DNA from: DSOI01 sp041394885
GTDB taxonomy: Bacteria; Acidobacteriota; Terriglobia; Bryobacterales; Bryobacteraceae
Assembly (NCBI GenBank): GCA_041394885.1
Contig: JAWKHI010000009.1
Location: 1 to 64,000 of the forward strand
Direction of reading: 5' to 3'
DNA: 64,000 nucleotides
Both the position numbers and the translations under genes were made by a program. How positions within the stretch are numbered: the first letter of the stretch is position 1; each line of letters opens with the position of its first letter. Under the pieces are notes generated by a model. It saw only the letters and a program-made list of their open reading frames with translations. It was not told the DNA's origin and did no database searches. Shown piece after piece: positions 12,665 to 21,085 of the stretch.

Positions 12665-12991
12665 TTAAAAACGCTTCATTCGGCCGCGGATCCGCTTGGC
12701 CAGCTTCTCGATCTCTTCCGTCTTCTTGAATGCGGAAACCGACAGCACGTGACGATCGTTCTTCTCCAGGTCGATCTTCAGGTCTTCGGCCAGTTTGAGC
12801 AAATCCGCCGCGTCCTCCAGTGACTTCTCACGGTCGGACTTCAGAATCGCCTCCACCTGGGAACGTTTCAATCGCGGCGATCCGTCGTCACGGTGCGGCC
12901 CCCCTGGCGGCAGTTGGGCTCCCGAAGGCATGGCCGCAAACAGACACAGAGCGCAAACGAACCTGAGGACAGACAGCATGGCGGTACTCAA
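12665..12991 (-). CDS. Small secreted helical protein of unknown function
   Basis: This 108-aa protein starts with a signal peptide (hydrophobic VLRFVCALCLFAAMPSGAQ, cleavage near AQ-LP). A Pro/Gly linker and a charged, mostly helical domain follow (EDAADLLKLAEDLKIDLEKN, KKTEEIEKLAKRIRGRMKR). It is probably periplasmic. No known domain is recognised. It is divergent from hom with 18 bp between start codons. Confidence 0.65.
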   Translation of the reverse strand: MSTAMLSVLRFVCALCLFAAMPSGAQLPPGGPHRDDGSPRLKRSQVEAILKSDREKSLEDAADLLKLAEDLKIDLEKNDRHVLSVSAFKKTEEIEKLAKRIRGRMKRF

Positions 12992-12995
12992 TTGC

Positions 12996-13001
12996 TATCA
13001 T
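12996..13001 (+). promoter_or_regulatory. Possible -10 element of hom
   Basis: TATCAT ends 8 bp before the hom ATG, which would imply a very short leader or none. The -35 region is not clear and overlaps the divergent gene's 5' end. Confidence 0.3.
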
Positions 13002-13009
13002 AGCCCTTT

Positions 13010-14314
13010 ATGCGTGACATATCGCTCGGCGTGGTGGGGCTCGGCAACGTCGGTTCCGGTGCGCTTACCATCCTCGCCGAGAACGCCGACGCCATCGGGG
13101 AGAAGCTCGGATTCCGGCTCCGCGTAGCCATGGTTTGCAGCCGCGGCGTAGACAAAGTGGATCTACCCCCGGCACTCGCCGGTGCTGTGCGGACCACGGA
13201 CTGGCGGGACGTCGTCGCCTCGCCCGATGTCGAAATCGTCGCCGAATTGGTCGGCGGCGTCACCGTGGCGCGCGACCTCATCCTCGCCGCCATCGCCCAG
13301 GGCAAAAGCGTCGTCACCGCCAACAAAGAGCTCATGGCCGCCGAAGGACCGGACCTGTGGGACCGTGCCATCGCCGCCGGCGCCAACATGGCCATGGAGG
13401 CCAGCGTCGCCGGTGGCATCCCCATCCACTCAGTCCTCCGCGAGGGCATCGCCGGAGACCGTGTCGAAGCCTTCTACGGCATCCTCAACGGCACCAGTAA
13501 CTATATTCTCACCGCCATCGAGAAAAACGGCTCTGAATTTGCCTCCGTTCTCGCCGAGGCACAGCGTCTGGGATACGCCGAAGCGGACCCCTCGGCCGAC
13601 GTCGACGGCTTCGACGCCCGTTCCAAACTGGCCATCCTCGCCGCCCTCGCCTTCGGCGAAAAGATCTCGCCAGAGGAAATTCACACCGAGGGCATCCGCC
13701 GCATCTCCCCCGTCGATTTCCAGTACGCCGCCACGCTCGGACACACCATCCGGCTCGTCTGCGCCGCCCGTTCCACCGAGGCCGGGTTGCTCCTCTCGGT
13801 CCGCCCCGCGCTGATTCCCACTTCCACCATCATGGCCAGCGTCCAGGGTGCTTACAACGCGATTTGGGTCCGTGGCAAGTACGGCGCCGACACCTTCTAC
13901 TACGGTCGCGGAGCCGGACCTTTCCCCACCGGAGTCGCCGTCGTCAGTGACCTCATGCGCGTCGCCCGCGAAATCCGTGGTGGCAGCCCCGAGCGCGTCT
14001 CGCCGTTCGCCCATGCCAAGCTCGGCGCCTACCGGCCCATTCCCATCACGCGGCAGGTTCGCGCCTGGTATCTCCGCTTCCGTGTCAATGACCGCCCGGG
14101 CATCATTTCCGCCCTCGCCGCCATCCTCGCCGAGAAAAACATAGGCCTCGACGCGGTGTTGCAGCTTCCCACGGAAACCAAACAGGATCTACCCTTCGTC
14201 ATCACTCTCGAACCCACCGGCGAACAAGCCGTCCGTGAAGCAGTCGCGCGGATGGCCGCGCTGGACTTTATGACCGAGCCGCCCTTGGCCCTTCCCATGG
14301 AGACCGCACTATGA
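13010..14314 (+). CDS. hom: Homoserine dehydrogenase with C-terminal ACT domain
   Basis: The 434-aa enzyme reduces aspartate semialdehyde to homoserine for threonine and methionine synthesis. It has a Rossmann motif near the start (GVVGLGNVGSGAL), the NADP-binding segment TANKELMA, and the signature NGTSNYILT followed by GYAEADPSADVDGFDA. The final ~80 residues (YLRFRVNDRPGIISALAAIL) are an ACT domain, probably giving threonine feedback control. No aspartokinase part is fused. The stop overlaps the next gene by 4 bp. Confidence 0.95.
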   Translation: MRDISLGVVGLGNVGSGALTILAENADAIGEKLGFRLRVAMVCSRGVDKVDLPPALAGAVRTTDWRDVVASPDVEIVAELVGGVTVARDLILAAIAQGKSVVTANKELMAAEGPDLWDRAIAAGANMAMEASVAGGIPIHSVLREGIAGDRVEAFYGILNGTSNYILTAIEKNGSEFASVLAEAQRLGYAEADPSADVDGFDARSKLAILAALAFGEKISPEEIHTEGIRRISPVDFQYAATLGHTIRLVCAARSTEAGLLLSVRPALIPTSTIMASVQGAYNAIWVRGKYGADTFYYGRGAGPFPTGVAVVSDLMRVAREIRGGSPERVSPFAHAKLGAYRPIPITRQVRAWYLRFRVNDRPGIISALAAILAEKNIGLDAVLQLPTETKQDLPFVITLEPTGEQAVREAVARMAALDFMTEPPLALPMETAL

Positions 14315-14985
14315 CCACCCGATTCACCACCCGGATTTTCGCCGCCGCCATTTGCGCCGCGGCCATCGCCTCGGCCCCGGCACAGGTCGCCGCCGATGCC
14401 AACGCCGGCTACCGCACCAAGGACGCCCGCGAAAAAATCGTCGGACGCCTCCTCGCCCATGACCGCGAGGACACCCAAAAACCCAATGACCTCGTCGAAG
14501 CCATGAGCATCGCCCCCAACATGACAGTCGTTGACATCGGCACCGGCGCCGGCTTCATGCTGCCCTATCTCTACGGCGCCTTGGGCGACGGCGGCAAGCT
14601 CATCGCCGAAGACATCTTCCCGGACTTTCTCGAAAAAGCCAAAGCCCGCGCCGCCGAAGCGCAGCTCGAAAACGTCACCTTCATTCATGGCACCGAGAAG
14701 GATCCCAAGCTGCCCCCGGCCGGCGTCGACGTCGCCCTCATCCTCGATGCCTATCACCACTTCGACTATCCCGCCGACATGCTCGCCGGTGTCCGCCGCG
14801 GTCTCAAAGACAATGGCCGCCTGATTCTCGTCGATTTCTACAAACGCGGCTTCCAGGACCCCAAGCACATCCGCGCCGATGAAGCCGAAGTGGTCAGGGA
14901 AGTGGAAGCGGCCGGCTTCGTCCTCATCGCCACCCGCCCCTTCACCCCGGACCGTCAATACATCGCCGAGTTCAAAAAGAAGTAG
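14311..14985 (+). CDS. Class I SAM-dependent methyltransferase with an N-terminal signal peptide
   Basis: The 224-aa product starts with a typical signal peptide (RIFAAAICAAAIASAPAQVA). A Rossmann methyltransferase follows, with motif I VVDIGTGAGFMLPYL, the acidic residue of motif II (LIAEDIFPD) and motif IV VDVALILDAYHHFDYP. Exported predicted methyltransferases recur in acidobacteria and proteobacteria, but SAM is not expected outside the cytoplasm, so the substrate and location are open. It overlaps hom by 4 bp and runs into the convergent oxidoreductase gene by 14 bp. Confidence 0.8.
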   Translation: MTTRFTTRIFAAAICAAAIASAPAQVAADANAGYRTKDAREKIVGRLLAHDREDTQKPNDLVEAMSIAPNMTVVDIGTGAGFMLPYLYGALGDGGKLIAEDIFPDFLEKAKARAAEAQLENVTFIHGTEKDPKLPPAGVDVALILDAYHHFDYPADMLAGVRRGLKDNGRLILVDFYKRGFQDPKHIRADEAEVVREVEAAGFVLIATRPFTPDRQYIAEFKKK

Positions 14986-16450
14986 TTCGCGGAACCCGCG
15001 GCTGCCCCGCCTCCATCGCCGCGATCTCGGCATCGGTGATGTCCATGCCCTCTTCGTGGTAGTCCTGGTCCGTATTCAACTCCCACAGGTCGAACTTCGC
15101 CCCCAGGATGTTCCGCGCCGCCAGCATCGCGGTCAACATCGAATGATCCTGGTTGTTGTACCGGTGCTGCCCGTTGCGTCCCACCAGTTGCAAATTCGGC
15201 ACCGCCGGCAGCCACTCCCGCACCCGCGTCAGCCCTTGCGCGTAACGCCCGTCGTAGACCGGGTACGCCTTCTTCACACGCACCACGCACCCGTCCACCA
15301 CCCGCATCGGATCCACCAGCCCGATCTGCGCCAGTTCCCGGCGTCCCATTTCGATCAGGTCCGCATCGCCCATGCTCCACACCGGGTCCCCTTCCGAGCA
15401 GAAGTACTCGAGCCCCAGGCACGACATCGCCGGATCCGGTGACATCTCCTCGCTCCAGTTGGTGTAGTTCTGAATCCGCCCCACGGCCACATTCGGTTCG
15501 TGGATGTAGATCCAGTTGTCCGGAAACAGATCCCTTCCCTTCACCATGAGCGCCACCGTCAGAAAGTCCCGATACGAAAAATCATCGGCCGCCGCCAGCA
15601 CCTCCGCCGGGGGCGCCGGATCGAGCATCCGTAGCAGATCCCGAATCGGCAGCGTCGAGATGAACTGATCGCCTTCGTACCGCTGTCCGCCTGCCTCCAC
15701 CGCCGTCACCTTCCCCGGCTCCCAGTAGATCCGCTCCACTGGCGACCGAAGCAGTACTCTGGACCCTCGCGATTCCACGATCCTCTGCATCGCCGTCCAC
15801 ATCTGCCCGGGGCCGCGCCGCGGATACAGAAACTCCGTTACCAGCGTTCGCGGTGTGCCGCTCGATTCCGTCTTCTTTGGCAGATAAGGCTGGATCGCGC
15901 TCTTGATCACGGACCGCAGCGAAAGGCCGCGGATCCGCTGCGCCGCCCACTCCGCCCGAATCTGGTTGCACGGAATCCCCCACACTTTTTCCGTGTAGCT
16001 GCGGAAAAAGGTTTGAAACAGCCGATCCCCGAATCGATTCGTCACCCACGTCGCTAGATCGTCCTCGGGACGCGTTGGCAGCAGCCGTGCCTTCAGATAG
16101 CTCAGCCCGCACAACGCCACCTCCACCGGACCCAGCCCCCGCACCACGTTCCACGGCTCCAATGGATACTGGAAGAACTTGCCGCCGTAGTAGATGCGCG
16201 ACAGCCGCGGCCGCACCAGCATGTCCTCGCCCAGCACCTCGTGCCACACCCGCTCCACCATCCCCACCTTGGTGAAGAAACGATGGCCGCCCAGGTCGAA
16301 CAGGTACCCCTTGTACTCCGCCGTCCGCGCGATGCCGCCCACGCACCCATCGGCTTCCAGCACCACCGACTGCCGCCCCGCCCGCGACAACTCGTACGCC
16401 GCGGTCAGTCCCGCCGGGCCCGCGCCGACAATGATCACCGGCTCCGTCAC
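14972..16450 (-). CDS. NAD(P)/FAD-dependent oxidoreductase (amine-oxidase / UDP-galactopyranose-mutase-like fold)
   Basis: The 492-aa flavoprotein has an N-terminal dinucleotide-binding motif (VIIVGAGPAGLTAAYELSRAG) and the segment GGHRFFTKVGMVERVW, typical of the protoporphyrinogen-oxidase/phytoene-desaturase/UGM superfamily. The C-terminal FAD-binding ending is LQLVGRNGQHRYNNQDHSM. This subgroup often sits with sugar or lipid modification genes. Here it follows a thioesterase by only 4 bp on the same strand. The reaction cannot be assigned from sequence alone. Confidence 0.8.
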   Translation of the reverse strand: MTEPVIIVGAGPAGLTAAYELSRAGRQSVVLEADGCVGGIARTAEYKGYLFDLGGHRFFTKVGMVERVWHEVLGEDMLVRPRLSRIYYGGKFFQYPLEPWNVVRGLGPVEVALCGLSYLKARLLPTRPEDDLATWVTNRFGDRLFQTFFRSYTEKVWGIPCNQIRAEWAAQRIRGLSLRSVIKSAIQPYLPKKTESSGTPRTLVTEFLYPRRGPGQMWTAMQRIVESRGSRVLLRSPVERIYWEPGKVTAVEAGGQRYEGDQFISTLPIRDLLRMLDPAPPAEVLAAADDFSYRDFLTVALMVKGRDLFPDNWIYIHEPNVAVGRIQNYTNWSEEMSPDPAMSCLGLEYFCSEGDPVWSMGDADLIEMGRRELAQIGLVDPMRVVDGCVVRVKKAYPVYDGRYAQGLTRVREWLPAVPNLQLVGRNGQHRYNNQDHSMLTAMLAARNILGAKFDLWELNTDQDYHEEGMDITDAEIAAMEAGQPRVPRTTSF

Positions 16451-16454
16451 GGCT

Positions 16455-16859
16455 CTATGCGAGCCCGAAAAGGGGCCGCATCTCCACCGGCAGCTTGCGC
16501 GCCTTCATATCCCCATCCAGAAAGATATGCCGCGTAAATCCCGTCGCCAACACCACCCCCGTCGCCGCGTTCCGGATCTCGTACTCAAACCGAACCAGCC
16601 GCGGGTTTGACTCGCCCAAACCCGTCAATACCGCCACCTCGTCGTCATACCGCGCCGGCGAAAGATAACGGCACGACGCTTCCACCACCGCCAGGTGCAA
16701 CCCTGTCTGTTTCTCGAAATCCGCGTACCGCATCCCTGCATTCCGGAAATACTCCACCCGTCCCACTTCCATCCAAACAAGGTAGTTCGCATGGTACACG
16801 ATCCCCATCTGATCGGTCTCCGCGTATCGGACCCTGAGGCGGACTTCGTGGCGCGTCAT
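16455..16859 (-). CDS. Acyl-CoA thioesterase, YbgC/4HBT hot-dog family
   Basis: The 134-aa protein begins at MTRHEVRLRVRYAETDQMG. The hot-dog signature is YAETDQMGIVYHANYLVWME, with the catalytic Asp of the 4-hydroxybenzoyl-CoA thioesterase family. It is followed by VEASCRYLSPARYDDEV. The frame stays open far upstream, but the homologous part starts at 16859. It is the first gene of a two-gene minus-strand unit with the FAD oxidoreductase and divergent from moaDE. It hydrolyses acyl-CoA (or acyl-ACP) thioesters of unknown chain type. Confidence 0.9.
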   Translation of the reverse strand: MTRHEVRLRVRYAETDQMGIVYHANYLVWMEVGRVEYFRNAGMRYADFEKQTGLHLAVVEASCRYLSPARYDDEVAVLTGLGESNPRLVRFEYEIRNAATGVVLATGFTRHIFLDGDMKARKLPVEMRPLFGLA

Positions 16860-16925
16860 GAGCCTCAAGCATAACGCGCGCGATGCAACCGCGGCAGCCC
16901 GGCAGGCGTCTGTTAGGATATCGCT

Positions 16926-17654
16926 GTGAGGATACGCGTGCTCTTTTTCGGGATGCTCAAGGACGTCATCGGCCGCTCGTCGGAAGTGGTCGAGGTCAGC
17001 CCCGGCTCCCGCCTGCAGGACCTGTTCGACCGCTACGCGCAATCCGCGCCCCGCCTCCGCGACTATGAGTCCAGCGTCGTGCTGGCGCGCAATCACGAGT
17101 TCACCGCCCGCGAAACTGAAATGGCCGATGGCGACGAAGTAGCCTTTCTCCCGCCCGTAAGCGGCGGTACCGGCTATATCCGGGAAATTGCCGATCCCGA
17201 TACCGGAAATTTCTTCGCCCTCACACGCGCTCCCATCGATGTCCGTGCCATCGTCGAACGCCTCCAGCGCCCCGAGGACGGCGCTATCGTCGATTTCGAA
17301 GGCATCGTTCGCAACAACACCAAAGGACGCCCCACGCTCTACCTCGACTACGAGTGCTATGAGGAAATGGCGGTAAAGATGATGGCTTCCATCGGGCGCG
17401 AGATCGCCGCCGAAAACGCCATCGGCCGCATCGCCCTCGTCCACCGCCTTGGGCGCATGGAGATCGGAGAGGCAAGCGTCGTCGTCGTCGTCACAGCACC
17501 CCATCGCAAACCGGCCTTCGCCGCCGCCCTCGAAGGCATCAATCGCCTGAAGAGACTCGTCCCGATCTGGAAGAAGGAATACTTCGTCGACGGCGAAGTG
17601 TGGGTGGAGGGTGATTGGGATGACTCGGTACGGCCGGCGGTGCCCACGCCGTGA
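16926..17654 (+). CDS. MoaD-MoaE fusion, molybdopterin synthase
   Basis: This 242-aa polypeptide joins both subunits of molybdopterin synthase, which adds dithiolene sulfur to cyclic pyranopterin monophosphate. Residues 1-82 are a MoaD ubiquitin-like domain ending in the Gly-Gly pair G80-G81 (LPPVSGGTG). Residues ~88-240 are MoaE (DGAIVDFEGIVRNNTKGR, LVHRLGRMEIGE, LVPIWKKEYFVDG with the catalytic lysines). MoaD must expose its Gly-Gly tail as a thiocarboxylate, so the fusion probably needs cleavage, as described for mycobacterial MoaX. The start is GTG. The gene overlaps the VWFA gene by 4 bp. Confidence 0.92.
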   Translation: MRIRVLFFGMLKDVIGRSSEVVEVSPGSRLQDLFDRYAQSAPRLRDYESSVVLARNHEFTARETEMADGDEVAFLPPVSGGTGYIREIADPDTGNFFALTRAPIDVRAIVERLQRPEDGAIVDFEGIVRNNTKGRPTLYLDYECYEEMAVKMMASIGREIAAENAIGRIALVHRLGRMEIGEASVVVVVTAPHRKPAFAAALEGINRLKRLVPIWKKEYFVDGEVWVEGDWDDSVRPAVPTP

Positions 17655-18556
17655 CATCGTCCTTGAAACCTCTGCGGGCACTGTCCCTGCTCGCTGCATC
17701 GGTCGCCTTCGCCCAATCCACGGAACCCGTCTTTCGCGTCGATGTCGACCTCGTGCGCCTCCTTGTGACCGTCAAGGACGCCGATGGACGCCTGGTCGGC
17801 GGGCTCGACAAATCCGATTTCCTCATCGCCGACGACGGTGTCGCGCAGGATGTCGCCGTCTTCGAGCGCCACACCGAACAGCCTTTGTCGGTCGCGCTTC
17901 TGGTCGACACCAGCGGATCCACCGCCAAGGATCTCAAGTATTCCGTTCAGTCCGCCAGCCGTTTCCTGCGCGCCCTGGTCGGCGAAGGCAATCCCCGCGA
18001 CGCCCTTGCGCTGTTCACCTTCAATCACGACGTCACCCTGCGCACCAGTTTTACCCGCAACCCCAGCCGCGTCGAACGCGCGCTGGACCATCTCCAGGCC
18101 GAGGCCGGCACCTCGCTCTACGATGCGCTCATTCTCGCCTCCGACACCCTCACGGGCCGTGAGGGCCGTAAGGTCATCGTCGTTGTCACCGATGGCGGCG
18201 ACACCACCAGCTATCGTTCGTATCAGGATGCTCTCCGCGCCGTCCATGCCGTCGACGCCGTCATCTACTCCATCGTCGTCGTGCCCATCACCAACGACGC
18301 CGGACGTAACGTCGGCGGCGAGAACGCCCTCATCACTCTCAGCCGCGGAACCGGCGGCCAGACGTTCTTTCCCTCTGTCGGCCCCGCCCTCGACGCCGCC
18401 TTCACCGGAATTCTCGAAGCCCTCCGGACCCAATATTTGATCGGATACTACCCAAAGCCCCAGCCGCCCGCCTCCGGCGCCTTCCGCAAGGTGGCGATCG
18501 CACTGAAGCAGGGAGGTTTGCGGCCCTTCGCGCGTGATGGATATTATGGGAGGTAA
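17651..18556 (+). CDS. Secreted VWFA-domain protein (acidobacterial type)
   Basis: The 301-aa protein starts at GTG 17651 with a signal peptide (PLRALSLLAASVAFA). A short beta segment (FRVDVDLVRLLVTVKDADG) is typical of the acidobacterial VWFA-related family (TIGR03436-like). The von Willebrand A domain follows, with an intact MIDAS motif D86-T-S-G-S90 and the segment VIVVVTDGGDT. It ends in the family's LIGYYPKPQPP and a beta-strand tail. These proteins are expanded in acidobacteria. The ligand is unknown. Confidence 0.85.
   Translation: MTSSLKPLRALSLLAASVAFAQSTEPVFRVDVDLVRLLVTVKDADGRLVGGLDKSDFLIADDGVAQDVAVFERHTEQPLSVALLVDTSGSTAKDLKYSVQSASRFLRALVGEGNPRDALALFTFNHDVTLRTSFTRNPSRVERALDHLQAEAGTSLYDALILASDTLTGREGRKVIVVVTDGGDTTSYRSYQDALRAVHAVDAVIYSIVVVPITNDAGRNVGGENALITLSRGTGGQTFFPSVGPALDAAFTGILEALRTQYLIGYYPKPQPPASGAFRKVAIALKQGGLRPFARDGYYGR
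18548..18554 (+). promoter_or_regulatory. Shine-Dalgarno that fixes the TTG start of the Hfq-like gene
   Basis: GGGAGGT lies 8 nt before TTG 18563, optimal spacing. It supports the TTG over ATG 18581. Confidence 0.6.
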
Positions 18557-18562
18557 CAGCTC

Positions 18563-18826
18563 TTGCCGAAGCCCCGACCCATGAACAAACCAAAACCGAC
18601 CAAAACCAAATCCAGAGCGCCTGAACAAACCTTCGAGGAAGTCAAATACCTCCGCAGCCTCATCGATCAAAAGCTCACTGTATCGGTGAAGCTCATGGAT
18701 AACGAGATCGTGGAAGGCATCATCGAGTACTACGATGCCAACTTCATCCGTGTCACCAGGACCGGAGCGCCGAATCTGTTCATCTACAAACACGACATCA
18801 AATACCTCTCCGAGGCCCCCGCTTAG
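18563..18826 (+). CDS. Hfq / Sm-like RNA-binding protein
   Basis: The 87-aa protein has a basic, lysine/proline-rich N-terminal tail of about 22 residues. An Sm fold follows: an N-terminal helix (FEEVKYLRSLIDQKL), Sm1-like strands (VSVKLMDNEIVEGIIEYYDA) and Sm2-like NLFIYKHDIKYL, comparable to the YKHAI motif of Hfq. Hfq helps small RNAs pair with mRNAs. The Sm2 match and size support an Hfq-family assignment, but the sequence is divergent and has no long C-terminal tail. The stop codon shares one base with the GTG of the next gene. Confidence 0.7.
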   Translation: MPKPRPMNKPKPTKTKSRAPEQTFEEVKYLRSLIDQKLTVSVKLMDNEIVEGIIEYYDANFIRVTRTGAPNLFIYKHDIKYLSEAPA

Positions 18827-19632
18827 TGCCCTCCTATCTCGAGACGGCCACCGGAATCGCGAAGGAAGCCGGCGCCCTACTGGTCCGCTTCTATGAGCGC
18901 CGCATCGGCTTCGAACTCAAAGGCGAGTTTGACCTCGTCACCGAAGCCGACCGCGCTTCCGAGAAGCTCATCGTCGAGCGCCTTCGCACACATTTCCCCC
19001 ATCACGGCATCCTCGCCGAAGAGGGCGGCGGCCATGAAAGCGCCTCTGAGTTCCGCTGGTTCGTTGACCCTCTGGACGGCACCACCAACTTCGCCCACGG
19101 CTACCCCGCCTTCAACGTCACTCTCGCACTCGAACAGGCGGGCCGCATGATTGCCGGCGTGGTCTACGATCCCGTCCGCGACGAATTGTTCGCCGCCGAG
19201 CGCGGCGCAGGCGCCTATCTCAACAACAAGCGCATGCGCGTCACCCCCTCCACCCGCCTGGAAGACGCGCTGCTCGCCACTGGCTTTCCCAGCTTCAAGC
19301 GCCACTTGAACGTAAACGTCCATTTTTTCCATCAGGTCGCCATGGTCACCCACGGCGTCCGCCGCAGCGGATCGGCCGCCATTGATCTTGCCTACGTCGC
19401 CGCCGGCCGTCTCGATGGGTTCTGGGAGTTCGGCTTGAAGCCCTGGGACCTTGCCGCCGGCACCCTGCTGATCGAGGAAGCCGGAGGCCGTTGTTCCGAC
19501 ATGCACGGCAGTCCCATGGAAGTTACCGGCAAGCACCTGGTGGCCACCAACGGAGCCATTCACGACCAGCTCATCGGGCTGTTCGGCGAGGTTTTCAGCG
19601 GGAACTACCGGGTTCCACTGCCCCAACTCTAA
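18826..19632 (+). CDS. suhB: Inositol monophosphatase family protein (SuhB-like)
   Basis: The 268-aa Mg-dependent phosphatase has the metal-binding signature WFVDPLDGTTNFAHG, the upstream glutamate motif ILAEEGGG, and the C-terminal motif PWDLAAGTLLIEEAGG. It hydrolyses inositol-1-phosphate or related phosphates. SuhB homologues also bind NusA and affect rRNA transcription in E. coli. The GTG start overlaps the stop of the Hfq-like gene by one base, so the two are translationally coupled. Confidence 0.9.
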   Translation: MPSYLETATGIAKEAGALLVRFYERRIGFELKGEFDLVTEADRASEKLIVERLRTHFPHHGILAEEGGGHESASEFRWFVDPLDGTTNFAHGYPAFNVTLALEQAGRMIAGVVYDPVRDELFAAERGAGAYLNNKRMRVTPSTRLEDALLATGFPSFKRHLNVNVHFFHQVAMVTHGVRRSGSAAIDLAYVAAGRLDGFWEFGLKPWDLAAGTLLIEEAGGRCSDMHGSPMEVTGKHLVATNGAIHDQLIGLFGEVFSGNYRVPLPQL

Positions 19633-19642
19633 CGCAATGCGC

Positions 19643-19677
19643 GGCGGCTTCGGTCCGCCCTCGCCGGCAAGCCCGGC
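19643..19677. repeat. Two adjacent short GC-rich hairpins
   Basis: GGCGG (19643-19647) pairs with CCGCC (19655-19659), and GCCGG (19663-19667) pairs with CCGGC (19673-19677). They belong to a loose family of intergenic hairpins, with relatives at 55413 and 62614. Confidence 0.45.
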
Positions 19678-19692
19678 GCCAGGAAATACGCC

Positions 19693-21048
19693 ATGCTCTT
19701 ACTACTGGCCCTGACCATCCCCGCCGCCGGCTGGATCCCCGCCCGCTGGCACTCCTCCGATCCCAAGTCTCTCGAACTCGTCCAGCAGACCCCCATCAAC
19801 GCCCTCCTGCTCGAAAAACAACACTGGTCCCCGGACTTCGCCAAAGCCGCCGCCGCCCGGGCAATCCTTACCCTGGGAGTGATCACACCCGCTGACGCGA
19901 AAGTCTCCCCCGAAACCATCGCCGCCGCCGGCCACTCCGCGCTCGTCCTCGAGGATCTTTCCCCGGAAGCCGCCGCCGCCATCCGCGCCACCCTGCCCGC
20001 CCTGCCCATCGTCGAAATCGGCTCTCGCACCCGCATGCGCCTCGACACCGAAGATCCCATCCTGGCCACCAATCAGGGCCTGTGGGCCGGCATCAACACC
20101 GTCGAAGACGGCGCAGCCAAGGCAGCCCCGAGCGGCGGTCCCTGGATCGACACCAACTCCGGCTTCCTCCGCTTCGTCCGCGCTGTCACCAGTACACCCC
20201 TCTGGCTCGGCAATCGTCCTCCGGAGTCTGCCGTCATTCCACCCGCCCGCTACCTCCAGGCAGTCGGCGACGCCGCCATGGTCGGCGCCCGGTGGATCGT
20301 TACCCTCGACGCTGCGTTTGAAAAGAACCTCCTGGCCGGGGATGAAACCGCGCTCCGCAACTGGAGAGCCATCGGCGATCACATCGCCTTCTACGAGCAG
20401 CACCCCGAGTGGCGCTCCTTCCAGCCCTATTCCCAACTCGCTCTCGTCCAGGACACCGCCAGCGGTGGCCTGTTCTCCGGCGGCATCCTCGACATGATCA
20501 GCGTCAAGCACACCCCGGTCCGCGCCGTCCCCGCCCGCCGGCTCGAGGAAAAAGACGCCATGGCCGGCGCCACCATGGCCGTCAATGTCGACCCCGAAGC
20601 CATGACGGCCGATCAGAAACAAACCCTGCGCCAATTCACCCGCGCGGGCGGCACCCTGCTCACCGCGCCCCCAGGATGGAAGTTCCCCGCCCAGCGGGAA
20701 GGCCAGATCACTCTCGACAAGGAAGACGTCGAAAAGCTTGACCAGATTTGGAAAGAGGTCAACGCCATGACCGGACGCCGTAACCTCGGCGCGCGCCTGT
20801 TCAACGTCTCCACCATGTTGTCCAGTCTCTCGGCCGGGCCCGGCGGATCCCCGCTCGTGCTCCAGATGGTGAACTATTCTGACTATCCCGTCGAAGACAT
20901 TACCGTACATGTGTTGGGAAAATTCAAGAAGGCGCATCTGCTAGCGCCCGGGGCTCCAGCGCGCGAGGTGGAAGTCTACGACAATGAAGAAGGAACTGGA
21001 ATCGATATCGCCACCGTCGCCACCGTGGCCGCCTTGGTGATAGAGTAA
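19693..21048 (+). CDS. Secreted protein of unknown function
   Basis: The 451-aa protein has a short hydrophobic N-terminus (MLLLLALTIPAAGWIPA) consistent with a signal peptide. The rest alternates Ala-rich helices and short strands (ILTLGVITPAD, HSALVLEDLSPEAAAAI). A C-terminal beta domain (SPLVLQMVNYSDYPVEDITVHVLG) resembles the accessory domain of some glycoside-hydrolase-like proteins. No catalytic motif could be identified. AGGAA precedes the ATG. The DUF362 gene follows 37 bp later and may be cotranscribed. Confidence 0.6.
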   Translation: MLLLLALTIPAAGWIPARWHSSDPKSLELVQQTPINALLLEKQHWSPDFAKAAAARAILTLGVITPADAKVSPETIAAAGHSALVLEDLSPEAAAAIRATLPALPIVEIGSRTRMRLDTEDPILATNQGLWAGINTVEDGAAKAAPSGGPWIDTNSGFLRFVRAVTSTPLWLGNRPPESAVIPPARYLQAVGDAAMVGARWIVTLDAAFEKNLLAGDETALRNWRAIGDHIAFYEQHPEWRSFQPYSQLALVQDTASGGLFSGGILDMISVKHTPVRAVPARRLEEKDAMAGATMAVNVDPEAMTADQKQTLRQFTRAGGTLLTAPPGWKFPAQREGQITLDKEDVEKLDQIWKEVNAMTGRRNLGARLFNVSTMLSSLSAGPGGSPLVLQMVNYSDYPVEDITVHVLGKFKKAHLLAPGAPAREVEVYDNEEGTGIDIATVATVAALVIE

Positions 21049-21085
21049 TGCCCGAAACGGCATGCTTCAGAAAGGAGCCTTGACT

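Noticed and set aside
16860..17699. Long minus-strand extension upstream of the YbgC-type thioesterase
   Set aside because: The extension is the antisense of moaDE. The thioesterase homology starts at 16859.
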